A stretch of 64,000 nt of DNA from Acanthochlamys bracteata (taxonomy: Eukaryota; Streptophyta; Magnoliopsida; Pandanales; Velloziaceae), in assembly GCA_019914995.1 (NCBI GenBank), contig CM034127.1:2914001-2978000 (forward strand), read 5' to 3'. The notes below the pieces were generated by a model. That model was not told where the DNA came from, did no database searches, and saw only the letters and a program-made list of their open reading frames with translations. Position 1 is the stretch's first letter. Each line of letters begins with the position of its first letter. The position numbers and the translations under genes were made by a program. Positions 36,995-50,900 of this stretch are shown piece after piece.

Positions 36995-37232
36995 GGGGGT
37001 GTTTTAAAGTGTTTATAAAATAAAATTTTTCTGAAATAGAAAATAGTTTTTTTTTTTTTAAAATAAATTTTACTTTTTTTATTTTTAAAAAAATAAAAAT
37101 ATATAATAAAAAAATCTCATTCCGTAAAATTTTTTTATACTTTTTAAATTCTTAAAATAATTTTTTTATATATTTATAAAATATATATTAAAAAATATAA
37201 AATAAAAAAAAGTTGATAAATAGAAACACTGC
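36995..37232. repeat. AT-rich MITE-like element, near twin of the block at 52160
   Basis: The left end is 'gggggtgttttaaagtgttt' and the right end is 'agaaacactgcgccaaaggc', partly complementary (GTGTTT against AAACAC). The right half, with 'gtaaaatttttttatacttt' and 'atatatttataaaatatata', is nearly identical to 52255-52345. Confidence 0.55.
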
Positions 37233-37249
37233 GCCAAAGGCTCCCTATA

Positions 37250-38100
37250 GGGGTGGCAATATGAATTAATGGGTCAGTTTTGGGTCGACCCATTTAATAA
37301 CCGAGTTAAATTTGTTCAACCCTAACCCAACCCATGAATTTATACGGGTCAAAATTGTCAACCCTAACCCAACCTACTAATAAACCGGATCAAATTCGGA
37401 TTGACCCATTTAATAATTAAAATTATTAATTATTAATTATATATTTTTAAGCTTTAGTGAAATTATAAGATTAGTTCGAATGAAAGTGCACGATATTTTT
37501 ACTGACAAAATATAATTATGTCTAACAACATTCCTTAATGTCTTCATCGGTCCTTACAATATAAAAAAATATATTATTTTTATTTTTAAAAAATATATGA
37601 TAACAGCTGAAATTTATGATTACAAATATTAGGTTAATAATTTCGATAAAAATTTTGATAAATATATCTATCTAACAAAATTTTCATAAAAATCTTTATA
37701 CAAAATTTAAATTCGTCATTAAAAATACCTATATAGTAATACTTTCGATAATATTATAATTTTCATATTATACTATTTTACTAAGGTATAAAAATAAAGA
37801 ATTAACTATAAATACATTTTAATTTAATAGTTTGTAAATAACTAGTATCGATTATTTTTATTGTCAATATTTTATTATATGATAAGAAAAAATCAAAAAT
37901 TGTTATTTCAAAAGATGACATTTCGAGTTGGTGGATCAATTTCGGGTTAACTCGGGTTGACCCATTTAATAACCGGGTCAAATTTATTCAACCCTAATTC
38001 AACCCATATATTTATACGGGTCAAATTTTCTAACCCTAGCCCTAATTAAACAGGTCGATTTCAGATCGAGTTTTCGGGTCGGATCATATATTGCCACCCC
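37250..38100. mobile_element. 851-bp TIR element with direct subterminal repeats
   Basis: The ends are perfect 13-bp inverted repeats, GGGGTGGCAATAT and ATATTGCCACCCC, with TA on both outer sides (37248-37249 and 38101-38102). Just inside lie two blocks of about 90-95 bp (about 37282-37375 and 37954-38043). They are similar to each other in the same orientation: 'gacccatttaataaccg', then 'caaccctaa', 'caaccca', then 'tttatacgggtcaaa'. The middle is A/T-rich with no open frame for a transposase. Elements with GGGGTGGCAA ends and GGGTCGACCC-rich borders are, to my knowledge, common non-autonomous DNA elements of plants. The superfamily is not assigned; the TA duplication could also be chance. 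Confidence 0.75.
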
Positions 38101-38935
38101 TAAAGACCCTTTATTAACATCCATGAATTGTGCATGCTTCATTTGATGAGTAGGTTACGGCTTACAGCTTTTGCCTTCAAAGGTTGATGTAAATCCAAAT
38201 CATAAAAACTGCCGCTCTCACAAGAGAATCAACAGACTATAGTGTTTCAAGCAAACTTAAGAAATCTGAAAAGCTTGGGGTAATTATATGTCTTACAGTC
38301 CAACAAATTAGTATATAGACATCAAACGAGCAGAGACGAAACTCAAAGAGAGGCATCAAGTAAAACTTATCTGCTAATTTGTTAGGATATAGTAAGCACC
38401 CCGGGGAAGGACTCTCAAGTACATATTCAGCTAGTGATTGATCTAGACAAGTATCAAAATGCTTCTAGAAAGGCCTGCAAGCTGCAACCCTATACTTTCA
38501 TTTACCTTTAGGTAAATATTCTGTTAATTACAGCATTACCCATTACTAAACATTATACAAGTTAAACTAGCGTACAATTAGTATACATAGAAGAGAGGCT
38601 GGTGATAGACATGCCCAAGGCTGTGAGAGATTTCTCCCCTACAACCTCAGTACCATCATTTCCTTAACATGTAATTGCTACAGACTTGGAGAGAGACGAT
38701 GTATGAATATACCTTTTTGAGAATCAATGAAAGAATAGGGCAAGCAGCAATGTACAAAATTAGAAAAGCCAGTATAACACATGCAAAATCCCTGCAAAGT
38801 CAAAGCATACGCGGTTAATACCGTGAAGCATGAAATATGCACAAAAAGAGTTGTTAGCTTCAAGACTAGTACACATACTAAGATCTTTTAAATCAACAGA
38901 AACTAGATTGATCACCTTCTGCCTAAGAAGCTTTG

Positions 38936-41900
38936 TCATGTGAAAGTAACAATCCTACCATCAATCTTCCCACGACAAACGGGGCATTCCAAACAAGCAA
39001 ATGAACATGGCTTACACACTGTCATTCCAAATAACCACTTGGAACGAGTTAAAAAGCACATGGGTTCAGATGAAAACTTAGCTACCACTATAAATGATCT
39101 TACTACTTACAACAGAAATGTCGGCAAGGAAGTAGCACTGTCGCAGCTGGTGATTCAAAGCAAACTTTGCAAATATGAGAATTTGCATCACCATTTACAG
39201 TAATGTCGATTTCCTTCTCCTTCATTTCTTGGATGCGTGCCTAAGCCACAAGAAAACTTTTAGCTCATTACTTCTCCAGTAAATAACATATGACAAATAC
39301 CAACTACCAGTGTAAAAACGCATCGACATGTATGAGATTCTGACAACCTGGAAAAACAGAAGCATTAACAAAAGGAAAATGAGTTGGAGGAATATTTCTA
39401 ACAGTAGAAAAACCATTTCACATGCAATGCAGTAGATTATCATTACAGAAGGGAATCCTATTTAATTCTTACAGCCTAGGATGCCCCGAAACTAAAATGA
39501 GAGACTTTCAAATTAAAAGCATACAATATTTCAAATGAACACTAACACAATACTGAAAATGAGTAGCTCTAACGGTGCATAAACCTTAATTTTAATTAAA
39601 AATACTTTACCTTTAAGCGAGCAAGCACAGGTTCCAATTGAGAACTTTGATTAAACTGCTCATTTGCTGTGTTTATCAAATGATAAATTGGTACTTGCCT
39701 CACTTTAAGAAGACCATCAATATGTTCCTGTCTCTCTTTAAGAGTATCACCACATTCCTGTCTCTCTTTAAGAACCATATCACCGCAATCATGTTTGTTC
39801 TCTTTAAGATCATTAGCAAGATCAACCCCAAGGTTTGACTTCTCATTGGCATTCAATTCAGAAATGCCTGAGATGCCTTTTCTCAGCTTAGCTACAAGTA
39901 CCCACATACTAGCCAAATCATTCTCCAAGGTCGATTCTCTTTTCCTTGCATCTTCAAGTTTCCGCTTGTATTCTTCTTCGATATGCTCCTTTTCAGCTAG
40001 AGCAGCCTCCAGAGATGCTTCCCTCTCTTTTATTTGCTGCATCCCTAACGTCATATCATCAAACTCATTATTCCAGTAATCAACATCATCATAGATCCCA
40101 CTACCAACATCACTGCCTCTGCTTCTAGGTAGACTTCGCTGTTGTAGTTTCAGCCCTTCAATGTTGCCTTCAGGATACTTACAGCCAGAAGAACCACATC
40201 TAGAGTATGACATTTCTTGTGCAATCAGTAATTCCTTCTCCAGTCTCTCATTTTCTAGTGAGAGTTTTGTAACTTCCTCAGCCAAACTTTTAAGCTCCAC
40301 AGCAGCAGAAGATGCCAACTCCTTGGCATATGATGCTTCTTGAGATAATTTCTGATTGCAAGAAACCAAACTAGAGTTTTCTTCAAGCAGCTTCACTCTG
40401 TCATGATTTAATTTCCCATTTTCAGCAACCTGTCAAAAAAGAAACATAAATTTCGATGTTTACTAAAAATATGGGCCACTTAAATATTGAACTGACATAA
40501 CCAACATCTCAAATCATTATATCCAAGTTACAAGCCTAAGCTTTTCTTAAAATGGCAAAGTCAACAGAGAAAAACTCTAAGGCAATTTGAATATCAGAGG
40601 CACAATCAGCTATTTCCAATAAGGATAAAAAAGAGTTCAGAGCCTAATGTAACAGCACCCTAGCTGACATTGGTGTATAAATACGAAAGCAAAAAACTGA
40701 ATTTTGATTGCATTACGAAATTTTGAGGTAGTCCTAGATGAAAATAAACCCCATAGATGTATTGTAGCAATAAATTAAGCAGTAAATATAACCATAAGCA
40801 TGAAATTCAGATCAACATGAGATGAAAAGTCCAATCCTGGCGATAGTCATTAGTATAAAGGTTAATTCACTGCACAATCATTATCAAAAAGTGCTGAAAA
40901 AGAGGACTCCTTAACGGGTAAAACGACTGCTCCTGAAAGTAAGATAAAATTGTGTAGTAAATACCTCAAAGTCAAGCTTAGCCTTCAACACAGTAATATC
41001 ATTGGAGCTGTGATTTTCCGAAGGTGGTGTTGATTTTTCACTAATGGCTTGAGTGAGCTGTTGCTCCAGGTGAAGTACTTTGTCTCGCAAATCTTTCACT
41101 TCCAGACACTAGAAAGAAAGATAAATGAGGGGAGAAAAGATTGTCAAGAAAAAAAATGATATGACATCATCACTAACTGAAATGAATGTCAATTTACCGC
41201 AGCCTAGAAAGAATACGCAGTTACACGGTAATTAAACAGATGTCAACCGACCTTTTGCTGAAGTTGTTCCTGAAGGATACGATTGTCTGCTGTTTTGATC
41301 TGCATGCATTAGCATTAAGGTGAGCTATCTCTAAAAAGCCAATACTCAGAAAGATACTGAGAAAAGAAAGTTGATTTAAGGACAGATCAAATATTGGTAA
41401 AAAAAATCAACAATATATAAAATATATAAATACTGGAACCTATAGCCTTAAAGCACTGGATAAAAGATACTATGCCAGAGTATGCTCCACTTTTCACAAA
41501 AAAAAAAGCATTGTTTTCTGCCTTACCTCCAACTCAAAGTCTTTTTCATTGCAATGAGTCATTAACCTCATGACAGTCTGAAAACAAACAAGGAACTTGT
41601 AAGTTGCAACTTCTACTACCAGACCAAGGAAGTTATCTCATGGTAAACTTGCCTGCTGCATATCAACCAATGAAGCATTTGAAATCAAGGCTTCACCAGT
41701 TTCAGTTATGCGTTGCTCCAAAGCTTTCATTTGTCTCCTCTTATCTTGAATTTCTCGTTCCAAGTTCCGAATCTACGATAACAAGAAAATTTCATTTAAG
41801 TACTCTTAATTCCATAAAGTTATTGCCATCTTTGCAGTTCATGCATATAATAGTTTGAGAGACACAAACCAAAGATGCAATAAACATAGGTGCACAAATA

Positions 41901-44900
41901 AATTTTAGCTGTTCAAGAAGAAATGTACCTGAATATGCGAGCCCTCAGGGTCATTAACAGACTGCTCCATCAATCTTTTTAATGTACTAGTACTGAATGC
42001 AATTTCTCCAGCAAGCATCTTAACTTGTTCAAAAAGTAAATCCACCTGATCTGACATTACCATCCCAGCCTGGAAAAGAAAAAGAACAGTACAAATATGG
42101 ATGTCTATATTAATAACATGAGAAGAAACATAACGCCACTTACAGAAACTGAAGCACCAAAGTCCTATCAACATAAAATCACTTGTGGAATCTAAGGTAC
42201 CTTCAAGCATCAAGCCTCAAATGCTGAGCAGATTTGTTCAATGGATATTATAGTACAAATCAAAGAGGTAGAGTTTACTATAGCAGAAATAGAACAATGT
42301 TACAAACTTGCAAGAAAAGCAGAAGTATAAACTACAAGACAATGATACACAGCAGCAAGAAACAATTTGACAAGACAAGTGGCTATCAGTACTTCCACAT
42401 AGCAAATTTAGCTATAGGTAAGCATACGAAAAACAAATCATCCCAAACCACATCAATTTTTCAACCAATGTAATGTAAAACCATCAACTAAATTCTCTTA
42501 CCTGAGATGACTCTGTGACTGAACTACTACCAGGAGAGTTCTCCTCGTTTAACTTGCTAGAAGAGCACTGATGTTTAGAATCAGATAGCCCGCCCACTGA
42601 ATCTGAGGTGGAGTCTTTCATGTTGACAAGAGTTGCTCCATCATGCAAGCTATCCAACTTCTATAGAAAGTAGAATCCAAGTTGGATTAAATTATGCAGA
42701 ATCATGCATTCATAAAAAGTTAGTTTCTTCAACTCAAGTTGCTACTAAGCAACACATTTATTCTAGAGTGATGGTGCTATAATAGGAAAATCTAGCAAAC
42801 CACCTATAGAATCTCAACCCTCCTAAAACCTATACGCCCTCAGAAGAAATGTGATTCATTACAGCCTCTCTAATGTAAAAAGAGTATCAGAATGCTTCTA
42901 AGACCTTGAAATATTGAAGCAACTAAAGGATAATGAATAGAACAAGAGAACTTGTCACCACATGCAAACTAATGCACATCTTAATAGTAGCATAGAACAT
43001 GCAAGCAATTAAACGGACAGATATAAAGATACAAAACATAGAGAGGACCACAAGCTCAAGTATTACAAATAAAATCTCGACAATAACATATCTCAACTAT
43101 GAGAGGATAATTCCCAACTTTTCAAATATTCAAGTGATTCAAGTACATGCAACCTTAAGGACAGAAGTCACAGAACCAACACAAAGATTTGGAGTGGTCA
43201 TTATCTTGAACTTGTGCTGGAAGTAGTAAACCCTGAGTCCAATATTAAATATCATTTCAGATAAATGGATAGGACGCGGTGATTCAAGGTAGAATACAGT
43301 TGACCATTCAGATTCATATTTCTGATTACCGGATGCGCTGGTTAGATTCCCTAATTAATCAGAAACGACCCTTAGTCCGTTTGATTACCTATACATAGGT
43401 CCATTTCAAATTGCCTTAAATTGATAGAGATACTAATCTTTAGACCCAGATTCATCCATGTCTACATTTGGAGCTACACATAGGTGTTAAAGTATGCCAG
43501 TGAATGGGCATTCATCTGATATGTGCTACTATCCTATTGGAAGTACCTCTATAGAAACTTTTCGATTAATGCAAACACGGAAGAAAACACTCACTTCATC
43601 TTCACTTAATGAATGGGAATGCTGACTAGGCAAATCACTCAAGCAGCCAGGAATCGTATTCTTTGAAGAAACAAGTATGAGTTTTGTTAATCTCTGTATT
43701 CTACTCAATAGAGCAGCTTTTGCATCCTCTTCCTCCTCCAAACGAGATTGCATCTTCACTTGACCCTCCTCCAGCTGTTTTAAGTTGAAGTAAATCAGAC
43801 ATAATTTCTAAATCTAATCTATCCACTCTAGAAAAATTGACCCCAGAACAAGTTAAAGAAGACAATTCCAAAAGGTATCACGAAATAGAATAGCAAACCT
43901 TCTGTCTCAAGCTAATAATCTCATCTTGATTGACACCCACAACAATTCCTTTCCTTAACTGCTCCAGTTCACATTTTAAGTTTGATATCTCCCTCTGGTA
44001 CTTTTTTATGAGAGACTTCTCATCAATGATCTGTTGAAAACAACTAAGTTTGCTGAGTAAACTTGCATATACAATCAATTTATTGAAAAACATAATTGTT
44101 TGTCTAATGACCCGATTCCGAGTTGCATAGATCTCCACACGTTTAGCCCTGCTTGCAAACTTCAACGTATTATGAGTCTCTTCCATACTACTGGATGCAG
44201 GAGTAACCGTACAAATGAGCTGTACCAGAAACCAGCATTCAATTAATCAATCCATAAGAATTGATGCAATATGCACATAACCAAACTTTAGTATGTCTGA
44301 AGCAATAAATTAGAAACAGAGATAGCGTCCATCAACGATCATTGATACAAATATTAGGGAGATAAAGTGATCAAGATACACAGAACCACTTGGAAACTCA
44401 CCGAAACATGCCCATGACCACTTAAAGAGGATTGCAGAAGGCGTGTCAGTTTGGAGTCCCTGTAAGGGATATGCGATGCTTTTCCTTCACTTAGCTTCCC
44501 AATAACCTACCAAATAAATTGGAAGAGCTCTTAGCCTTGCAAACTATAAGAGCTGTCAACTGGTTGCAAAACTTCATAGCTTACAATAAACTAATCTTGC
44601 AAAACTGCATAGCGATGCATATAAATGCAGGTCTCTAACAGTAAGTCTAAATAGTGAATTAAGAGGAATTAGAAAGTTGTTTTAATTATGTAAAAGAAGA
44701 ACAAGTTAGCACCTACAGTTCCAAGGGTCAAAAGGCTTTTGTTTATGTAGGAACCTTCCTTTCTCCTTAGTCCAGTTGTCTCAGTCTTCGAACTCTCAGA
44801 ACCTGCTAGATCAATCAGATTCTGGAAAAAGATAATGTAGAAAATTAAGAGGTGCAACAATGATGGAACTGAGTAAATATTTATTTTGGTGGCGATTCAA

Positions 44901-47900
44901 ATCTCACAAGTTGAGAAAATATCACTCCATCATACTCATCCCCTCTAGCACTGCTTTCAATCATCTGTAGAAGGTGAAGCAAAAACGAATCGCAGTAGAA
45001 CTTAATTTCTTATTGGACATCAAGATATGACACAATAAATTGAATCACATACCAAAGTAAAGATGGTGTGACTCCGGCTACTAAACAAGTTGAAATTGTT
45101 GGACCCAACATGACGATGCTCTGGATATTAGACTAAAGTAAGTAACAGCACTCTACTAAGTAGATTGCGATTGATCACATAAATATCACAACTAACTATC
45201 AGGGACTTTAAATTTTGTGAAATTAAAGCATTAAAGTGTTTCTTGAAAAATTAGAGACAATAGCACTTGAAGTCATACTTCAATTCCAACTTCAATATCA
45301 AGAATAATGTGGCCTAATATTGCTTAATAAAGCAACCAAAGGTAAGAACATAGCAGATTGGCATCAGTGCCTATAAATGGATATATAGTTGGCGTAAAAA
45401 GTGCATAGAGCTGCCCAAAGTGCATTGATATAATTGTATGCCTACAGTATACATATGCAAGTATAGGCATAACATCAGCAAACAAGATTCATGCCACGAC
45501 GATTTAAATTACCATCCCATAATTTTAAATGCCAGTTCAAGTATGTGCTAACCAATGTTTAGCAAAATTTGAGTCAGATCTAAAGATTGCCAACCTTTGT
45601 CAACTAACAAATTGAAATCTCAAGTACATTCTTCAAGAGTTTGTTCTCTTTCAACTGTTCTGACAAAAGTGAAGGAATATAACAACATTGCCATGTTAAA
45701 GCAATTAGTTTACAAATAACAGGATATGCTATCATAACGTTTCCGATCAAGAGTTCTCTTTGATTAGAACGGTAGTCCTACCAAACTAGAATACAAAAGT
45801 AAGTTCACCTTCCTACACTGATAGCACCACTTTCTAGATCATTGTGATGAGAATAACACCAATTACTGGAAAGACACACAAATAAATGAAATGCAGAAAT
45901 ACAAATTTCTTGATGCCATGGAAGCACAGTACAAGAAGAAAGCTCCTATGGGTTTTATTATCTATAAAAATACCAAGGACTAATACAAGAGGATGAAGTG
46001 GAATGCACAAATCTATTACTATAGTTCTTTACTCAGACTTATAGCATGCATGGATGACATCATCTTCCATCACGTGTTGAGAAATATGAATTGATATTTA
46101 CCAAGAAGATGCTCATCATATGTGCATGCATTAGTTATGAGCAAACAAATTTAATTTCCACAGGTAGATGCACCCATCCCAACGTTCCATGCTTGCAACA
46201 CTGAAGTCTACAAGATTATAGATCAAGCCCCTGAACAGGCATCAAACTCATTATAAATGCACAGTTACTCCTATTGATGTGATTCTGTACAGTCACAAGA
46301 CATCCGATTTACAATAAGCCCAAACAAAACATCTCTATGTCTGTTGCAAAATAAAATAACCAGATAATATGGAAGATTCACCTTCACCAGCAGCAATGAA
46401 AGAAAGTGCGTGTCCAGGAGATAGAACAACCTCCTCTTTTATTCCCTCCACGTAAGTTCCCTGCAAGATATTTTGTTCAAGTGTATTATCCAGTATGACA
46501 AAAAAGCTCCACCTCTTAATAACAACGAAGTTTACAGATGACAAAAAATCAATTCCTAGCTGAGACAAAATCTGTAGTGGCCAAGTATAGGATTAAAAAC
46601 CTGAGCATCCTCTCTAACCCGCAAATTTTGTCCAGTAGGGTCAAGCAAGTCGTTGATAACCTGATATATGATATTTAGTTGTACTAAGAGTTCCAAGGGA
46701 AAAGGATACATAGAAGAAACTAATTAAACATTGAGAAAAGCATTTTGTACATAATGTCATCACAATGAAAATCAGATAATTACCAGCTGCCATTTTAAAG
46801 CACTCTAGGTACATTTAACCAGATGGAGAAAGCAAGGGAAAGAGGACATGATAAATATTGCAAGATATTTTCAAAAATACCATATCTACTATAAAGATAA
46901 TATTGCTAACCTCATTATAAATTTCAATATAGGACACACGCAGTAAGAACTCTCTTCCTGGTGTCTGCAAAGATTTCAAACCAATTCCATGGAGATAAAG
47001 GAGGTTAGACCATTTATGGAAAGACCATAGCGGAGAACTAATCTGACAACATTCTCATTATTGATAGAAACAAGCATCTAAGATTATTCTACACATTCTA
47101 CATCACCATATTACTGCAACACACCCAGGATATTTTCTCTTTTTCCCTGGCTTTCACCAAAAAAGAAAAAGTTGCTATGACCACAAGTAAAAGTATTATG
47201 AAATTTTCCCAACATAGACAATATCGTTACTTGTCAGCTCAATTAAGCAGGAGTAACATATATACGCCAATCATTATAAATTTATAAGTCCATTAAGAGC
47301 TGATTAACTAAAAATAATCACGATTTTTAACCATGCTTGAAAATATTCCATAAAGGCATTTTAGTTTACATTGCTTAAAGCTCCTGCATCTAGAAAGAAA
47401 GGTATACTTGCTATCGTACATCTTGAATTATGCTGAAGACATCCTTGATGGCCAAGGGAATTATTCCAGGAGCACTTAGGTCACCCTGCAAGGTGCAATA
47501 AGAGTTTGAATTCAGAGATGCATACATGTATGTTCAATTAAGTGAAAGTATGACGAACTTAGAAAGAAAAACCACAATACGGAGAAAATGGATTTTAATT
47601 AACTACAAGAAGTACGAGTAAACATAACTTTATGTGGTAGCATTGATGAAAGCATGAGTCATAGAAAAAAATACTTGTATAACTAGTACGGGAATACCTA
47701 AGGAGTTTCATTAGTAACAAATTAAAAGGATTTCCCACAAGAATATCCTACATGCAAAAGAAAGGAATGTTTTGATCACATTTAATTTCTAGGATGTGAT
47801 CACGCAAGCTGTCGTTATGCACTTAAAGGTATCCCCCCTGCAAGGATATACACATTTCTTGAAAATTACTTAAAGATATGCACATCCAAACTAAAAGAGC

Positions 47901-50900
47901 TACAAGAAACAGTGTGGACATAAAAATATATAATGTCATACTTGGTGGAGTCGCTCAAAGGGATTATACAAGGGTAACAATGGTAAGTCAGCATTCATAT
48001 CAGCACCAATGAAAAGCTGAAATATTGGTTCTGTATATCCTAACACTAGCAATGCTACAGTAACACTTACACATCACTAAGACTTGCTAAAACATAAACG
48101 AAGTGATCTTATCAATGGACATCAGCATGTTGTGAAGTGACAAACATGGAAATTAAGACAAAATATAGCATAGTATTGCAAATTTATGATATGTTTAAAA
48201 TGTGTGACAATACGAGTTTTGAGTAGAGATCTCTTATTAAATATAACAAGGTGGCCTAACAAGGTGGATGTAACGCACTTTGTAGTAACACATTGCTTTG
48301 AAATTAGTATAAATCATCAACTGCATAATTTCAACAAATTCAGTGTTGTTCAGTGACTTCAACAATTCAGAGCAAGATGCTTTAAATTTCTTTAATGGAA
48401 TTAACAAAAAGTGCAGAGTCCAATCCTCCTACCCCTCATTGCACAAATATTGGTTTCACATTACAACCCAAAGCCAATTCCCCAAAGATTCAACAAACTC
48501 AATAACATATGTAAATGACATTGATGAAAAGGCAAACTTACATGCATAGTGTGAGTCTTCCCACTGCTAGTTACACCATAAGCAAATACAGTACCTACAA
48601 ATTTCATATGAAGTTTTGAATCAGATGTGCAGATTAGTTTGAAGCAAAAAACAATCCCAAAAGAAAATAAATAAATAAAACAAAGAGATATGAAACCACA
48701 AGCCTGCACTCATTAATCTGAATGTCTGCAAAACACAAAATCTGAGACATATCCCTTCCTTCAAGTACCTTTGGTTATTGTATCGTATTCCTACTTAATT
48801 ACAGGCCTGAAAGTCAATGTTACTCTCACAAAATACAGTTCTAAAAGGACTGCTTGCAGAAGAAGAGAAAGAGGTAATCAGTGTGTCAAATGATAATATA
48901 GCATAGTCTAGGACAACTGCCCAACTCAGAGTAGAGTATATCCTTCACAGGAACACAATGCACAATGCGTAAGTTTCAAGATCTCTCATTCCTAAAATTT
49001 CAAATAAAATAGTGGGCGTACTATGACGTATGAGGACTGATAAAGATTAGAAATTACCATCCATTAGATGACAAGGGGAAGGAGTTAAACCCCCCAACCT
49101 GCTAATATAGCTATCACAAAGAAAGGAAGCAAGGGTATTTACTAAAAGAAAAGCATGTAATGAAAGTAAGGATTATTAACGCCTTGTACAAATCTAATTT
49201 AGGCACTTAACCATGCAAATCACAATTGACACCAAAAAAAAGATGTCCCTGACAATGACAAATAGCTACCATTTATTCCCTCCATTGCTGCTTTCACAAC
49301 AGGCCGAGCAGCAACATCATATACCTCATGCGACGTGGTAGATGGACCAAAAGCTCTATCTACAGGTAGAAACCATATGATAAGCCTGAATGAAGAGTAA
49401 TAGTCCCTAATTGCATCAAAGAGGTAAGCAAATAGACTGAACATTTATTCAGTGAAAAAGCATAGTGTTATTTAAAAGTTTAGATAAGTTTGGGAACACA
49501 ATTCCGGTAAGATGGAGCTAAAACAAGAAAGCAGGATATATTTCCTTATTTGACGAACGATCTCATTAGACGTAACTAGGATCATCAATGACTGCAAGAA
49601 TAACAGTCAATACTATATGAAACATACTAACAGCAAACAAAGAATGTCGCAGCCATTCTTTTACTATGACAAAGTTATCAAAGTACAATATGATCTACAA
49701 GCTGTGTGTATATATGCTGACAAAAAATGCCATGTATTATCAATAACGCACATGACCTCAAACAATTAGCATCAGTACACCAAAAGCGGTCAGAAAGGAC
49801 TGACAATTATACCATTCCAGCCTACCAACAGTGGAGTACATGGTCAATTATATGCTCTATAATATACTAGAAGATCAAACAGAGACTGATAGCAGAAAGG
49901 CCAACAAGACAAGATACAGCATGTACTAATTCACAAATACACAAGAACAGCTCCACGGCATGGTGTTACCAGCACAAACAAACAAAGACCATTTGATGTA
50001 GCAAATATTAAAAGCTCTGGTAAAGCACAACTACATTGCTACCAACAGAATCATCAGCAAAATACAATAACTGCCTGGATTACAAAATCTCACATGATGT
50101 GCCAAGTGGTGAACTTATGCATTGCAGCATTTTAATCCATCAAAATACAATCAAATGTTACGAGATACAGGAGGTTCAGATTATACATAGCCCCCATCAG
50201 TAAGAGATATAAGTCGTGAAAACTATCATCATGTGAGCAAACGTACCTATTAGATATAAATTCAAATTTCTTCCAGTCTCCCGTACATTTTCATAGACAA
50301 AACTCCTCTTATGGAAGAATACATCTATCTATACATGACTTCAATAAAACAAAATTTCAAACATTCTAACAAAACAAGTACAAATATCTGCATCAGGATA
50401 TCTGGTATATTAAGTTTAAGTTTTAAAGCCGCTAATGAGGTTGCCTTGCACATTCATCAGATCTTCATTACCATTACTATCCCGCTCAACTACAGAACAC
50501 TCCAAACTCAATGACAATAACTTTGAGAGAGAGAGAGAGAGAGTTACCAAAAGCATAAGCTGTGGCTACATTATACTCGCAGCGAACCATCCTATCTCCA
50601 TCAGCGTACCACGCGATCTCAGCTCCTCGCTGGAACTCTCTCTCACTTCGCCGACCCAAACAACAACGACAAAAAATTTTAAAATAAATAATAAATAATA
50701 TAAACACCAACACCGAATCATAAAAATAAAATCTCAACGTCCCTAACACCCAACTTTCCAGATCTAAATACCTCATTGGCCGAAATCGAACGGTAACAGA
50801 GATACTATCACCGCCGGATCTCGGACTATCAACAGCATCAGTGATGAGTTCATCAAACACAGGAGGAGAGTTCGAACGGGCTGGGTGACCGCGCGATGGA

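Larger units (their letters stand above)
36530..38935. other. Intergenic stretch between the B-box gene and the kinesin
   Basis: No supported gene. It holds an AT-rich MITE-like block (about 36995-37232), immediately followed by an 851-bp TIR element (37250-38100). The rest, 38.1-38.9 kb, is the 3' flank of the minus-strand kinesin. Confidence 0.5.

Noticed and set aside
37282..38043. Telomere-like AACCCTAACCC motifs as an interstitial telomere
   Set aside because: Only a few imperfect units occur, inside a TIR element with matching ends; there is no tandem TTTAGGG array.
38940..39203. 87-codon plus-strand frame at the kinesin 3' end
   Set aside because: It is antisense to the two RING exons and the intron between them.
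39680..39707. Possible 28-base intron in kinesin exon 22 (GTACCAATTT...CACAG)
   Set aside because: It is far below any plant intron minimum, and the frame stays open through it.
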